Shown here: positions 9,784-18,247 of the stretch, in pieces | Layout of the letters: the number at the start of each line of letters is the position of its first letter | How positions within the stretch are numbered: the first letter of the stretch is position 1 | Assembly (NCBI RefSeq): GCF_014395785.1 | Contig: NZ_CP060713.1 | Location: forward strand, 2,446,501-2,510,500 | Source: Nocardioides mesophilus | GTDB taxonomy: Bacteria; Actinomycetota; Actinomycetes; Propionibacteriales; Nocardioidaceae | Direction: 5' to 3' | Length of the DNA: 64,000 bases | The notes under the pieces: model-generated | Databases searched by the model: none | The model's input: only the letters and a program-made list of their open reading frames with translations | Told to the model about the DNA's origin: nothing | Position numbers and translations under genes: made by a program

Positions 9784-9798
9784 TACTGTTGTTAGTCT
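9784..9798 (+). promoter_or_regulatory. candidate sulfur-regulon element upstream of the FAD/cysteine dioxygenase operon
   Basis: TACTGTTGTTAGTCT agrees at 12 of 15 positions with TACTGTTATTACTCA upstream of the sulfate importer. It sits 36-50 bases before the ATG at 9834 in an AT-rich patch. The adjoining sequence adds ACTGT (9785-9789) and ACAGT (9805-9809), which form an inverted pair. Shared placement before two sulfur-metabolism operons is the reason for calling it a regulatory site; no regulator gene is adjacent. Confidence 0.45.
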
Positions 9799-9833
9799 AG
9801 TGATACAGTTGAGTTAACGACGAGGGAGTCAGG

Positions 9834-11132
9834 ATGAGACGACGTCGGGTGCTGGTGGTCGGGGGAGGCGCGGCCGGGGCGATCGTCGCGGCCGCGCTGG
9901 TGCGGGAGGCGACGGAGCCGCTCGACGTGCGCATCGTCGAGCGCGCGGCCACGACCGGACCGGGGCTGGCCTACCGGCCCGGCGACCCCACGCTGCTGCT
10001 CAACAACTATGCGGCGCGGATGAGTGCGGTCGAGGACGACCCCGGGCACCTGCTGCGCTGGTGCCACGCGCACGGCATCCCCGCCGGACCGCACTCCTTC
10101 CTCCGGCGGGATACCTACGGTCGTTACCTTCGCGAGCTCGTGCCGGCTCCGGGGCCCGGCGACGACGCCCGGGTGACCCGGCTGCGAGGCACGGTGGTCG
10201 GGCTGGCCGACCTATCGTCGGCGTACGTCGCCACGCTCGCCTCGGGCGCCCAGCTGACCGCCGACGACGTGGTGCTCGCCCTGGGCAACCCGCCGCCGCG
10301 CGACGTCGCCAGCTACCGGCAGCGGGCCACCACCTACGCGGCGGACCCGTGGGCACCGGACCTGCCCGAGCGGGTCCGGGACGGGGACCGGGTGCTGCTG
10401 GTGGGCACCGGGCTCACGGCGGTCGACGTCGCGCTGCGGCTGGCCTCGGCACACCGAGACGTCGAGCTGGTCGCGGTGTCCCGGCACGGGCTGCTCCCCC
10501 TGCTGCACCTGGACCAGCCGCCGGCCCCGGTCGGGCCGTTCCCCGTGGTGCCGTCGCTCACGGATCTGCTCGAGCGAGTGCGTCGGGAGCGGGTCCGCCA
10601 CCCGGAGGGGTGGCGCGAGCTCGTCGAGTCGCTCAAGCTGTCGGCCAACGACCAGTGGTCCGCCTGGAGCCCGGGGGACCGAGGGCGCTTCCTCGCCCAC
10701 GCGGCGCGCCGGTGGGAGACCGCCCGGCACCGGATGGCGCCGGGCGTCGCCTCCCGGATCGAGAGCCTCCGGCTCGAGGGCCGGCTGCGGGTCGGCACCC
10801 CGTCGCTGGCGCAGCCCTCCGAGGTGGAGCTGGTCGTCAACTGCACCGGGCCGGCCCCCGCCTGCTCCCCTGGGTGGAGTCCGCTGGTCGACGCGCTGCT
10901 GGCCCGGGGCCTGGCGAGGCCGGGGCCGCACGGGCTGGGCCTCGACGTCGACCGGGCCGGCCGGCTGCTCGACCCGGCTGGGCGCCCGGCTCGGTCGGTG
11001 CACGTCGTCGGGGCGGCCCGGCGTGGCGTGGAGTGGGAGGTGGCCGCCGTGCCGGACCTGCGCCGGCAGGCCGGGGGCGTCGTACGACGGCTCGGCCGGA
11101 CCGTCGCCGGCGCGGGATCGCTGGCGGGCTGA
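9834..11132 (+). CDS. FAD/NAD(P)-binding oxidoreductase-like protein
   Basis: 432 aa, ATG preceded by GAGGGAG. The N-terminus is a dinucleotide-binding fold, VLVVGGGAAGAIVAAAL (GxGxxA/G), followed by PGLAYRPGDPTLLLNNYAARM, the hallmark of the 'FAD-NAD(P)-binding' (NAD_binding_9) family. A second nucleotide motif is VLLVGTGLTAVDVALRL at about 190. No transmembrane segment is seen. Members of this family often sit next to cysteine dioxygenase in actinobacteria, as here: the next gene starts one base after this stop. The substrate is not known; a role in oxidising or reducing a sulfur metabolite is inferred from the neighbour and from the promoter element shared with the sulfate importer. Confidence 0.82.
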   Translation: MRRRRVLVVGGGAAGAIVAAALVREATEPLDVRIVERAATTGPGLAYRPGDPTLLLNNYAARMSAVEDDPGHLLRWCHAHGIPAGPHSFLRRDTYGRYLRELVPAPGPGDDARVTRLRGTVVGLADLSSAYVATLASGAQLTADDVVLALGNPPPRDVASYRQRATTYAADPWAPDLPERVRDGDRVLLVGTGLTAVDVALRLASAHRDVELVAVSRHGLLPLLHLDQPPAPVGPFPVVPSLTDLLERVRRERVRHPEGWRELVESLKLSANDQWSAWSPGDRGRFLAHAARRWETARHRMAPGVASRIESLRLEGRLRVGTPSLAQPSEVELVVNCTGPAPACSPGWSPLVDALLARGLARPGPHGLGLDVDRAGRLLDPAGRPARSVHVVGAARRGVEWEVAAVPDLRRQAGGVVRRLGRTVAGAGSLAG

Positions 11133-11133
11133 G

Positions 11134-11703
11134 ATGACCGCCACGACCGCGCTGCGGACGCCGCTCACCGACCTCATCGCCCGGATCCGTGTCGTGGTCG
11201 ACCGCGGGCTCGACCCGGCCCGCACCGCCACCGACGTGGCCCGCTACCTCAAGCCGGCGCTGCTGCTGCCGGAGCTGGTGCCGCCCGAGGCGCTGCGCGG
11301 ATCCCCCGACGGCTACACCCAGCACGTCCTGCACGTCGAGCCGGGCGGCGCGTTCTCCGTCGTGGCGCTCGTCTGGCTGCCCGGTCAGGCGACCCCCGTG
11401 CACGACCACCTGTCGTGGTGCACGGTCGGCGTCTACGAGGGACAGGAGACCGAGACGCTGTACCGGCTCGCGGGCCCCCGCGGTCGCCGGCAGCTGGTGC
11501 GCAGCGGCTCCACGGTGAACGCCCGCGGCTCCGTCAGCGCCATCGCGCCACCCGGTGACATCCACCACGTCGCGAACACGGGACGCGTGACCGCCGTCTC
11601 GTTGCACGTCTACGGGGCCGACATCGGCGAGCTCGGCAGCAGCATCCGTCGCTGCTACGACGAGGCTCCCGCGGAGAAGCGACGCCGGCGCACCACGGGC
11701 TAA
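11134..11703 (+). CDS. cysteine dioxygenase family protein
   Basis: A cupin-fold thiol dioxygenase, expected to oxidise cysteine (or a related thiol) to the sulfinic acid; 189 aa, ATG one base after the stop of the FAD protein. The ferrous iron ligands are seen in PVHDH (His90, His92) and in GDIHHV (His144). The C-terminal SLHVYG supplies the conserved tyrosine (Tyr160). HVLHVEPGGAFSVVALVW forms the first cupin strands. It is the last gene of its operon; the tail is basic. Bacterial members include 3-mercaptopropionate and other thiol dioxygenases, so the substrate is not certain. Confidence 0.88.
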   Translation: MTATTALRTPLTDLIARIRVVVDRGLDPARTATDVARYLKPALLLPELVPPEALRGSPDGYTQHVLHVEPGGAFSVVALVWLPGQATPVHDHLSWCTVGVYEGQETETLYRLAGPRGRRQLVRSGSTVNARGSVSAIAPPGDIHHVANTGRVTAVSLHVYGADIGELGSSIRRCYDEAPAEKRRRRTTG

Positions 11704-12019
11704 ACCCCCTCATTCACGTGTCGAACGTCGCGTCCCCAGGAGTTGGGTCGGCCCCGCGGACACTGTTAGGTTCAATGAACAGCGCGCGGCAGGGCCATGG
11801 CGCCCGGGGGAGATCATCGTTCTCGCGCTGATCACCATTCGCACCTTCCCCGCCCGTCATGAAGCGGCGGCTCCGGGAGTCCCAGCACGGTCGACGACGA
11901 TCGGGGACTGGTGCCGTCCGGTCACTCGCACCGGACCCCGAGACCTTGACCATCGGCGCGTCACGCGCCGGATTCCCGGCTGTCCCAGGCAGCCGCCTGC
12001 CCTCGATTGGGAGAACAGC
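11704..12019 (+). promoter_or_regulatory. long structured leader/promoter region of the beta-glucan-type operon
   Basis: About 300 bases without a convincing gene precede the GT2 operon. It contains a palindrome GTTCAATGAAC (11770-11780), flanked by CTGTT (11763-11767) and AACAG (11778-11782). Two candidate hairpins lie further down. AGTCCC (11878-11883) pairs with GGGACT (11904-11909). GTCCGGT (11916-11922) pairs perfectly with ACCGGAC (11930-11936) around a 7-base loop. A ribosome-site-like GGGAG lies at 12009-12013. I could not match it to c-di-GMP (GEMM) or ydaO riboswitch consensus sequences. A small ATG frame from 11859 to 12125 looks spurious. Confidence 0.45.
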
Positions 12020-12124
12020 ATCACCACCACCGACTTCGAACGGCTTCTGCGTCCCTCCCCGGGAACCGAAGGCCGCAGCAGTGACCACACCCTCGACGCC
12101 ACCAGGTCGAGCTCACCCTCGCTG

Positions 12125-13747
12125 ATGATGCTCGTGCTGATCGCCACGCTGGGAGTGCTCGCCTACGCGAGCTTCCTGCTCCGGCCCTCGCACCACGGCG
12201 ACCTGCTTCCCTTCCTCCTGGTCATCACGGCCGAGACCTGGCTGATCGCCCAGGCGTTGCTCGCCCTGTGGACGATCCTCTCCAGCGGGTACGACGCCCG
12301 CGACTTCGCCTACCACGAGGCGAAGCGCAACCTCTTCGACCCGGGCCGCATCCTGACCGCCGGGCTCGAGACCGCCCCGCACCGCTGGCCGATGTCCCTG
12401 CACGAGCAGGAGACCTCGGTCGACATCTTCATCACGACCTACGGCGAGGACCTCGCGGTCATCCGCCGGACCGTCGCGGCGGCCCTCGCGATCCGCGGTG
12501 AGCACCGCACCCTCGTCCTCGACGACGGCAAGTCCGACGAGGTCCGGGAGCTGGCTCTCGAGCTCGGTGCGGAGTACGTCCGGCGCGAGCACAACGCCGG
12601 CGCCAAGGCCGGGAACATCAACCAGGCCCTCGCCATGACCGACGGCGAGTTCTTCGCGGTCTTCGACGCCGACTTCGCTCCCAAGCAGGAGTTCCTGCAC
12701 GAGACGATGCCCTACTTCGCCACGGACAAGGTCGCGTTCGTCCAGACGCCCCAGACCTACGGGAACCTGCACACGGTGCTCTCCCGCGGGTCGGGCTACA
12801 TGCAGTCGGTGTTCTACTCCCTGATCCAGTCGGGGAAGAACCGCTTCAACGCCGCCTTCTGCGTGGGCACCAACGTGGTCTTCCGGCGCAACGCGATCGC
12901 CGACATCGGCGGCATCTACCAGGAGTCGAAGTCCGAGGACATCTGGACCTCGGTGCTCCTGCACGAGCGCGGCTGGCGCTCGGTCTACACCGGCGCCGTC
13001 CTGGCGGTGGGGGACACCCCGGAGACCGTCGAGGCCTACAGCAAGCAGCAGCTGCGCTGGGCCACCGGAGCGTTCGAAATCCTGTTCCGGCACAACCCGT
13101 TGAGCCGCAAGCGCAACCTGACGACCGACCAGCGGATCCAGTACCTGACGACCGCCACGTTCTACCTCAACGGCATCGCGCCGGCGCTGCTGCTCCTGGT
13201 CCCGCCGCTCCAGATCTACTTCAACCTCACGCCGGTCGACCTGGGCGTGCCCACGAGCACCTGGCTGCTCTACTACGCGGGCTTCTACTTCATGCAGATC
13301 GTGGTCGCGCTCTACACGATGGGCTCGTTCCGCTGGGAGACGCTGATGCTCTCCTCGGCGTCGTTCCCGATCTACATCCATGCGCTCTGGAACGCCCTGA
13401 CCAAGCGCGAGCGGAAGTGGCACGTGACCGGGCGCGTCGGCGCCTCGTCGTCGCCGTTCAACTACACGTTCCCGCAGGCCCTCGTCTTCCTGTTCCTGCT
13501 GCTGACCACGGTGGTCGGCCTCTGGAAGGGCCAGGTCACCGGTTCCTTCAGCCTGGCGCTGGTCTGGAACGCCCTGAACACCGTCGTCCTGGGCATCTTC
13601 TTGTCCGTCGCCTGGCGCGAGGCGCGGGAGATCCGCGCCCAGGCGCGCCGCGTACGCCGCGGCAAGCGGCGCCTCGCCGCGGCCGCCCCGGCCTCGCCGG
13701 CCCCCACGTCCACCACGTCCACCCACCTCGTCGGAGGATCACGATGA
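12125..13747 (+). CDS. cellulose-synthase-like family 2 glycosyltransferase
   Basis: A processive membrane beta-glycan synthase; 540 aa from ATG 12125. The full family-2 signature is present: DDG (133-135), DAD (181-183), SED in place of the usual TED (270-272), and QQLRW (308-312). HNAGAKAGNINQAL is the BcsA-type nucleotide-sugar loop. Two membrane helices precede the catalytic domain and about four or five follow (from about 335). There is no PilZ domain; the protein ends in an arginine-rich cytoplasmic tail (about residues 495-525). The same frame is open upstream to ATC 12020, which has GGGAG six bases before it and would add 35 residues (ITTTDFERLLRPSPG...), so the true start may be earlier. 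It is coupled by ATGA to the next gene. A GH81 partner suggests a beta-1,3-containing glucan, not plain cellulose. Confidence 0.9.
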   Translation: MMLVLIATLGVLAYASFLLRPSHHGDLLPFLLVITAETWLIAQALLALWTILSSGYDARDFAYHEAKRNLFDPGRILTAGLETAPHRWPMSLHEQETSVDIFITTYGEDLAVIRRTVAAALAIRGEHRTLVLDDGKSDEVRELALELGAEYVRREHNAGAKAGNINQALAMTDGEFFAVFDADFAPKQEFLHETMPYFATDKVAFVQTPQTYGNLHTVLSRGSGYMQSVFYSLIQSGKNRFNAAFCVGTNVVFRRNAIADIGGIYQESKSEDIWTSVLLHERGWRSVYTGAVLAVGDTPETVEAYSKQQLRWATGAFEILFRHNPLSRKRNLTTDQRIQYLTTATFYLNGIAPALLLLVPPLQIYFNLTPVDLGVPTSTWLLYYAGFYFMQIVVALYTMGSFRWETLMLSSASFPIYIHALWNALTKRERKWHVTGRVGASSSPFNYTFPQALVFLFLLLTTVVGLWKGQVTGSFSLALVWNALNTVVLGIFLSVAWREAREIRAQARRVRRGKRRLAAAAPASPAPTSTTSTHLVGGSR

Positions 13748-14469
13748 ACTTCTTCACCCGCCTCAAGTACCTGCTCGGAGGCCTGCTCGTCGTCGGCGCG
13801 GTGGCCGTGCTCGCCGCGAACCTGAACACCCGCATCAGCACCGTCCACGAGGTCAGCGCGACGGTGGAGAGTGAGTCCTACACCGTCGGGACGCCCTACT
13901 CGGGTGTCGTCGTCAAGCGGAACGTCGACGTCGGCGACCACGTGAAGGCCGGCGAGGAGCTGTTCGTGGTGCAGAGCAACCAGCTGGCTCGCGACCTCTC
14001 GGACAGGGCGATCCGGCCGTCCACCTCGCCCTACGACCTCCGCGACCAGAGCAAGCTGGTGGTCCGCGCCACCTCGGCCGGCAAGGTCGCCTCGGTCGCG
14101 CCGATCGAGGGCGCCTTCGTCACGGCCAACACGACGCTCGCGCGCATCGAGGAGGCGGGCACCAGCTACGTGCAGGCCGACTTCCGGCTGACTCCCAAGG
14201 AGTACGCCCTGATGCGGGACGCCGAGACCTTGACCGTCACGCTGCCCAACCAGCGTGAGGTGGAGGCCCGGATCACCCGGGTCCAGGTGCAGACCGACGG
14301 CCAGCAGGCCCAGACCCGGGTGCGCGCCCGGACCCCGGAGCTCGACAACCGCGGGCTCTTCGTCACGGGCACGCCGGTCGGTGCCGAGGTGCGGCTGCGA
14401 GAGGACGGCCTGGTCGAGTCGGTCAAGGCGGCTGCCTCCGGCCTGCTCACCCCCGGCGGTGAGACATGA
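13744..14469 (+). CDS. single-TM biotinyl-lipoyl (HlyD-like) membrane protein
   Basis: 241 aa, starting at the ATGA overlap with the glycosyltransferase. Residues about 9-27 are one membrane anchor (LLGGLLVVGAVAVLAANL). The extracytoplasmic part has a biotinyl-lipoyl-like half motif, PYSGVVVKRNVDVGDHVKAG (about residues 56-75), and its second half, VVRATSAGKVASVAPIEGAF. This is the usual arrangement of membrane-fusion (periplasmic adaptor) proteins, but with only a very short helical hairpin between the halves. In a single-membrane bacterium it probably links the glycan channel of the GT2 to the cell wall. Rhizobial mixed-linkage beta-glucan synthase BgsA is likewise paired with a membrane-fusion-like BgsB. 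Confidence 0.82.
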   Translation: MNFFTRLKYLLGGLLVVGAVAVLAANLNTRISTVHEVSATVESESYTVGTPYSGVVVKRNVDVGDHVKAGEELFVVQSNQLARDLSDRAIRPSTSPYDLRDQSKLVVRATSAGKVASVAPIEGAFVTANTTLARIEEAGTSYVQADFRLTPKEYALMRDAETLTVTLPNQREVEARITRVQVQTDGQQAQTRVRARTPELDNRGLFVTGTPVGAEVRLREDGLVESVKAAASGLLTPGGET

Positions 14470-16550
14470 GGAGCCGCAGGGCAGTCATCGCGGTGATCGC
14501 GCTGGCCGTGGTCGGCGCGGTCGTCGGCGCGACCGTGCTGGTCGACACCGGCTCCGACACCGGAGGCCGCGCGGCCACCGGCACCTTCGCGTCGTCGCGC
14601 ACCTCCGGCGGATGGACCCCGGTCGCACGGGAGGCTCCGGAGGACTGGCGGCCCCAGGCCGCCGAGCTGCCGCACGGCGCCGGCGAGCCCGGCACCATGC
14701 GCGTCGCGGACGGCCTGGCCCCGCCGACGAACCGGTGGTACTCCGGGATGTTCTTCGGCGACGTTCCGCAGCCCGTGTTCGCGCTGCCGCTCGCGGTGCA
14801 GGCGCAGCCCGACGGCGTCATCGTCGGACTGCCCAAGGTGAGCGCGACCGAGCGGACGATCACCGCCCCGTTCGCCCCCGACTTCCGGGTGGGCCTGCCC
14901 ACCGACGCGTTCGAGGCCACCCGAGCCGACCCGGTGTCGGTCACCGCGGGCTACACCTCCGCCGGCACGCCGGCGGGCAAGCTCCAGCTCGCCGAGGGCT
15001 GGCCCTACGCCGCCTACACGGCCGAGCGCGACCAGGCGGTCACCCTGCCCGCAGGGCTCACCGCCCGCGACGGCGGGCAGTGGCTGGGCAGCACGGTCGC
15101 CGGGACGACGTACGGCGTCGCGGTCAGCCACGCCGACGGCAGCCACCGGGCCCTGACCGAGCCGCAGGGCTCCCTCGACCTGGCCGCCGGCGAGAGCCTG
15201 GTCATCTTCGCCGGAGCCGACGAGGCCACGGCGGCGACCCTGGCCGCGGGCGCCGTGCCGATCACCGGGACCGCGATCGGCTACGCGCTCGACGACGACA
15301 CGGCCAGCACCCGGCTGACCTACCGCACCGCGCAGCGCCGGCCGACCGTCGTCGCCGCGATGCCCCACCAGCGTGTGCAGGGCTCCGCGGAACCGGTCGC
15401 CACCATCGACTCCCTCTACGGTCCCCTGCGCCTGTACCGCGGGCGCACGGTGACCAGCGACGTGCCGGCGATCACGCCGACCGGTGCCCTGGACCTCGGC
15501 CGGCTCACCGACGCCGACCGGACCGAGCTCCGCCGCCAGGTCCGGGCCGACGTGGCCGAGGCCCTCGCCGCACCCGCGCCCCCGACCGACACCTACTTCG
15601 GCGGCAAGCAGGTCTACCGGCTCGCGCAGCTCGAGCAGGTCGCCGAGGCATCGGGAGCGAGCAAGGCCGCCGCGAAGGTGCGCCAGCGCGCAGTGGCCGT
15701 GCTCGACGACTGGCTGAAGGAGTCCGACTCCTGTGCCGCCGGCTCCACGAAGTGCTTCTTCTACGACACCGCCTTCCGCGGCGTGGTCGGGCGTGAGGCC
15801 TCCTTCGGAGCCGACGAGTTCAACGACCACCACTTCCACTACGGATACTTCCTCGCCGCCGCCGCCCTGGTCGGCCAGGACCACCCTGAGCTGCTGCAGC
15901 GGTGGCGCTCCACGCTCACGGCGCTGGCCCAGGACATCGCCTCGCCGGTCGCGAGCGAGCAGCTGCCCGCGCTGCGCAGCTTCGACCCCTTCACCGGGCA
16001 CTCGTGGGCCTCGGGCACCTCGCCCTTCGCCGACGGCAACAACCAGGAGTCGAGCTCGGAGGCGGTCAACGCCTGGAACGGGCTCGCGCTCTGGGCCCGG
16101 GCGGACGGGCACGACCAGCTGGCGCGGCAGGCCACCTGGCAGCTCAGCCTGGAGTCCGCCGCAGCCTCGGCGTACTGGCTCCAGCCGGAGCACCTGCCCC
16201 AGGGGTTCGACCACCCGTTCGTCTCCCTGAACTGGGGAGGCAAGCGTGAGTGGGCGACCTGGTTCAGCGCCGAGCCCTCGGCGATCCTGGGCATCCAGCT
16301 GCTGCCGATGCCGCCGGTGTTCGACCAGGCCGACGTGGACCCCCGGCGCGTGCGCGCCAACCTGGCGGACACCACCGCCCAGGGGTACGACACGATCTTC
16401 GGCGACTACCTGACGATGTACCTCGCGATGGCGGACCCGAAGCGGGCCCTGGCCGTGGGCCGGCAGCTGCCGGACTCCGCGATCGACGACGGCAACTCGC
16501 GCAGCTACCTGCTCGCGTGGCTGCTGGCGCACGCCCGGGCCGCCGGCTAG
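14466..16550 (+). CDS. GH81 endo-beta-1,3-glucanase, exported or membrane-anchored
   Basis: 694 aa, ATGA overlap with the preceding gene. An N-terminal signal peptide or anchor covers about residues 5-25. The two GH81 hallmark regions are clear: DEFNDHHFHYGYF (450-462) with Asp454 as candidate acid, and GNNQESSSEAVNAW (524-537) with Glu528 and Glu532 as candidate catalytic bases. NRWYSGMFFGD near residue 90 is the conserved N-terminal beta-sandwich start. GH81 enzymes cut beta-1,3-glucans such as laminarin or curdlan. Placed third in a GT2-adaptor operon, it is more likely to trim or release the home-made polymer than to degrade food, as endoglucanases do in cellulose operons. A strong hairpin terminator follows. 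Confidence 0.92.
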   Translation: MRSRRAVIAVIALAVVGAVVGATVLVDTGSDTGGRAATGTFASSRTSGGWTPVAREAPEDWRPQAAELPHGAGEPGTMRVADGLAPPTNRWYSGMFFGDVPQPVFALPLAVQAQPDGVIVGLPKVSATERTITAPFAPDFRVGLPTDAFEATRADPVSVTAGYTSAGTPAGKLQLAEGWPYAAYTAERDQAVTLPAGLTARDGGQWLGSTVAGTTYGVAVSHADGSHRALTEPQGSLDLAAGESLVIFAGADEATAATLAAGAVPITGTAIGYALDDDTASTRLTYRTAQRRPTVVAAMPHQRVQGSAEPVATIDSLYGPLRLYRGRTVTSDVPAITPTGALDLGRLTDADRTELRRQVRADVAEALAAPAPPTDTYFGGKQVYRLAQLEQVAEASGASKAAAKVRQRAVAVLDDWLKESDSCAAGSTKCFFYDTAFRGVVGREASFGADEFNDHHFHYGYFLAAAALVGQDHPELLQRWRSTLTALAQDIASPVASEQLPALRSFDPFTGHSWASGTSPFADGNNQESSSEAVNAWNGLALWARADGHDQLARQATWQLSLESAAASAYWLQPEHLPQGFDHPFVSLNWGGKREWATWFSAEPSAILGIQLLPMPPVFDQADVDPRRVRANLADTTAQGYDTIFGDYLTMYLAMADPKRALAVGRQLPDSAIDDGNSRSYLLAWLLAHARAAG

Positions 16551-16597
16551 CAGCGAGCCCCGGGCCGGCAGCCGTCCGCAACGGCCCGGGGTCGCTG
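16551..16597 (+). terminator. terminator of the GT2-GH81 operon
   Basis: CAGCGA-G-CCCCGGGCC pairs with GGCCCGGGG-TCGCTG, a 15-bp stem with one bulged G, starting directly after the GH81 stop. It has no long U-run, as usual in high-GC actinobacteria. It separates the operon from nuoA. Confidence 0.7.
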
Positions 16598-16629
16598 CGG
16601 ACGGGTGCCGTTGTCCCTAGAGTGGCCTC

Positions 16630-17007
16630 GTGGCGGACAACGGCGGCGACTACTACGCGACGTACCTCCCGCTGCTGGCGATCCTGGTCGTCGGTGTGCT
16701 GCTGGTGGGCGCGATGTTCGGGAGCAACCGGCTCCTGCGGCCCTCGCACGCCACCGCGGAGAAGCTGCTGACCTACGAGTGCGGCGTCGACCCCGTCGGC
16801 GAGGGCTGGGCGCAGACCCACGTGCGCTACTACGTCTACGCCTACCTCTACGTCATCTTCGCCGTCGACGCGGTGTTCCTCTTCCCGTGGGCGACCGTGT
16901 TCGAGGTGCTCGGCTGGGCGAGCGTGGCGGAGATGGGCATCTTCATCGGCTTCATCGCCGTCGGCCTGCTGTACGCCTGGCGCACCGGGGTGCTGGCATG
17001 GACGTGA
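16630..17007 (+). CDS. nuoA: NADH-quinone oxidoreductase subunit A
   Basis: Small complex I membrane subunit; 125 aa, GTG start. Three hydrophobic helices are seen. The conserved loop [14 protein letters not shown] (about 47-60) contains the acidic/cysteine TM1-2 loop that lines the quinone entry, and [24 protein letters not shown] is the diagnostic second helix. It is the first gene of a ten-gene operon. The stop overlaps nuoB by 10 bases. Confidence 0.94.
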   Translation: MADNGGDYYATYLPLLAILVVGVLLVGAMFGSNRLLRPSHATAEKLLTYECGVDPVGEGWAQTHVRYYVYAYLYVIFAVDAVFLFPWATVFEVLGWASVAEMGIFIGFIAVGLLYAWRTGVLAWT

Positions 17008-17624
17008 ACCTGGGCATGCCCGAGGTGCGTCCCGCCGGCGACGCGCAGCCGTCGCTGGGGGCGCTGCAGCGGCTGGCGCCGAAGCCGGCGCGCTACGTGC
17101 TGAACTGGGGCCGCAAGTACTCCCTGTGGGTGTTCAACTTCGGCCTCGCCTGCTGCGCGATCGAGTTCATCGCGACCTCGATGGCGCGCCACGACTTCAT
17201 CCGGCTCGGGGTGATCCCGTTCGCCCCGGGGCCCCGGCAGGCCGACCTGATGGTCGTCTCCGGCACCGTCACCGACAAGATGGCGCCGGCGATCAAGCGG
17301 CTCTACGAGCAGATGCCCGACCCCAAGTACGTCATCTCGTTCGGCTCCTGCTCGAACTCCGGCGGCCCCTACTGGGACTCCTACTGCGTCACCAAGGGCG
17401 TCGACCAGATCATCCCGGTCGACGTCTACGTCCCCGGCTGTCCGCCACGGCCCGAGGCGCTGCTCCAGGGGATCCTGAAGCTGCAGGAGAAGATCGACGG
17501 CGAGTCGCTGACCGAGCGCTACCGGGCCACCGACGCGGCCTCGGTACGCCGCGGCCTGGTCCTGCCGCCGGACCGGCAGCTCGAGCTGCCACCCGGCCAG
17601 CCGGAGACAGGACCCGGGCTGTGA
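16998..17624 (+). CDS. nuoB: NADH-quinone oxidoreductase subunit B
   Basis: Carries the terminal 4Fe-4S cluster N2 of complex I, next to the quinone site; 208 aa, ATG 16998 inside the end of nuoA. The cluster ligands are visible in GLACCAIEF (adjacent cysteines), [12 protein letters not shown] and [20 protein letters not shown]-type residues appear as [13 protein letters not shown]. In known complexes N2 sits between NuoB and NuoD, yet no nuoD follows here. The GTG of nuoC overlaps the stop. Confidence 0.95.
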   Translation: MDVNLGMPEVRPAGDAQPSLGALQRLAPKPARYVLNWGRKYSLWVFNFGLACCAIEFIATSMARHDFIRLGVIPFAPGPRQADLMVVSGTVTDKMAPAIKRLYEQMPDPKYVISFGSCSNSGGPYWDSYCVTKGVDQIIPVDVYVPGCPPRPEALLQGILKLQEKIDGESLTERYRATDAASVRRGLVLPPDRQLELPPGQPETGPGL

Positions 17625-18247
17625 ACGGCGTCCACGACCACTGGCCGGGACGGGTCCGGGCGGCCTTCGCCGACGACTTCGCCGACCAGGCCACCCTCGA
17701 CGAGGGGTTCGGGCCGCTCGCGGTCGACGTGCCGGCGGAGCGCTGGGTCGAGGCGCTCACGCTGGTGCGCGACGACCTCGACTGCACCTTCTTCGACTTC
17801 CTCACCGCCGTGGACGAGCTCGACGAGGGCTTCCGGCTGGTCTGCCACCTCGCCGACCACCACCCCCGGCGGCGGGTCGAGCACCTGGTGGTGCGGACGC
17901 TCGTGCCCCGGGCCACCCCGGTGATCGCCTCCGCGGTCGAGGTCTTCGCCGGCGCCCGCTGGCACGAGCGGGAGACCCACGAGATGTTCGGCATCGACTT
18001 CACCCTCGACGGGCAGGTGCTGGCGCTCGACAAGCTGCTGCTGCCCGAGGAGTTCGAGGGGCACCCGCTGCGCAAGGACTTCGTGCTCGCGTCCCGGGTG
18101 GCCAAGCCGTGGCCGGGCGCCAAGGAGCCGGGCGAGAGCGGTGACGTGACGCACGAGCCGGCGGCCACCCGCCGCCGGACCCGGCCGCCGGGGGTGCCCA
18201 CCCCGGACGAGTGGGGCCCGCACCCGCCCAGGGGCAGCGATGACTGA
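17621..18247 (+). CDS. nuoC: NADH-quinone oxidoreductase subunit C
   Basis: The 30-kDa peripheral-arm subunit; 208 aa, GTG start in a GTGA overlap. [14 protein letters not shown] is the family signature, and [11 protein letters not shown] near the end of the domain matches NuoC. After that comes a short proline-rich tail that ends eight bases inside nuoH. There is no fused or following NuoD (49-kDa) domain: the tail runs directly into the NuoH start, although in most bacteria nuoC is followed by nuoD. Confidence 0.93.
   Translation: MNGVHDHWPGRVRAAFADDFADQATLDEGFGPLAVDVPAERWVEALTLVRDDLDCTFFDFLTAVDELDEGFRLVCHLADHHPRRRVEHLVVRTLVPRATPVIASAVEVFAGARWHERETHEMFGIDFTLDGQVLALDKLLLPEEFEGHPLRKDFVLASRVAKPWPGAKEPGESGDVTHEPAATRRRTRPPGVPTPDEWGPHPPRGSDD

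Noticed and set aside
11704-12019. A known c-di-GMP (GEMM) or c-di-AMP (ydaO) riboswitch
   Set aside because: The conserved core sequences of either class were not found; the region is reported only as a structured leader.
11859-12125. A small plus-strand gene between cysteine dioxygenase and GT2
   Set aside because: The product (MKRRLRESQHG...) is basic and low-complexity, its frame overlaps the hairpins, and the GT2 frame is open through its second half.
14166-16532. A 788-codon minus-strand frame opposite the GH81 gene
   Set aside because: Same reason: an antisense shadow of a gene whose catalytic motifs are seen on the plus strand.
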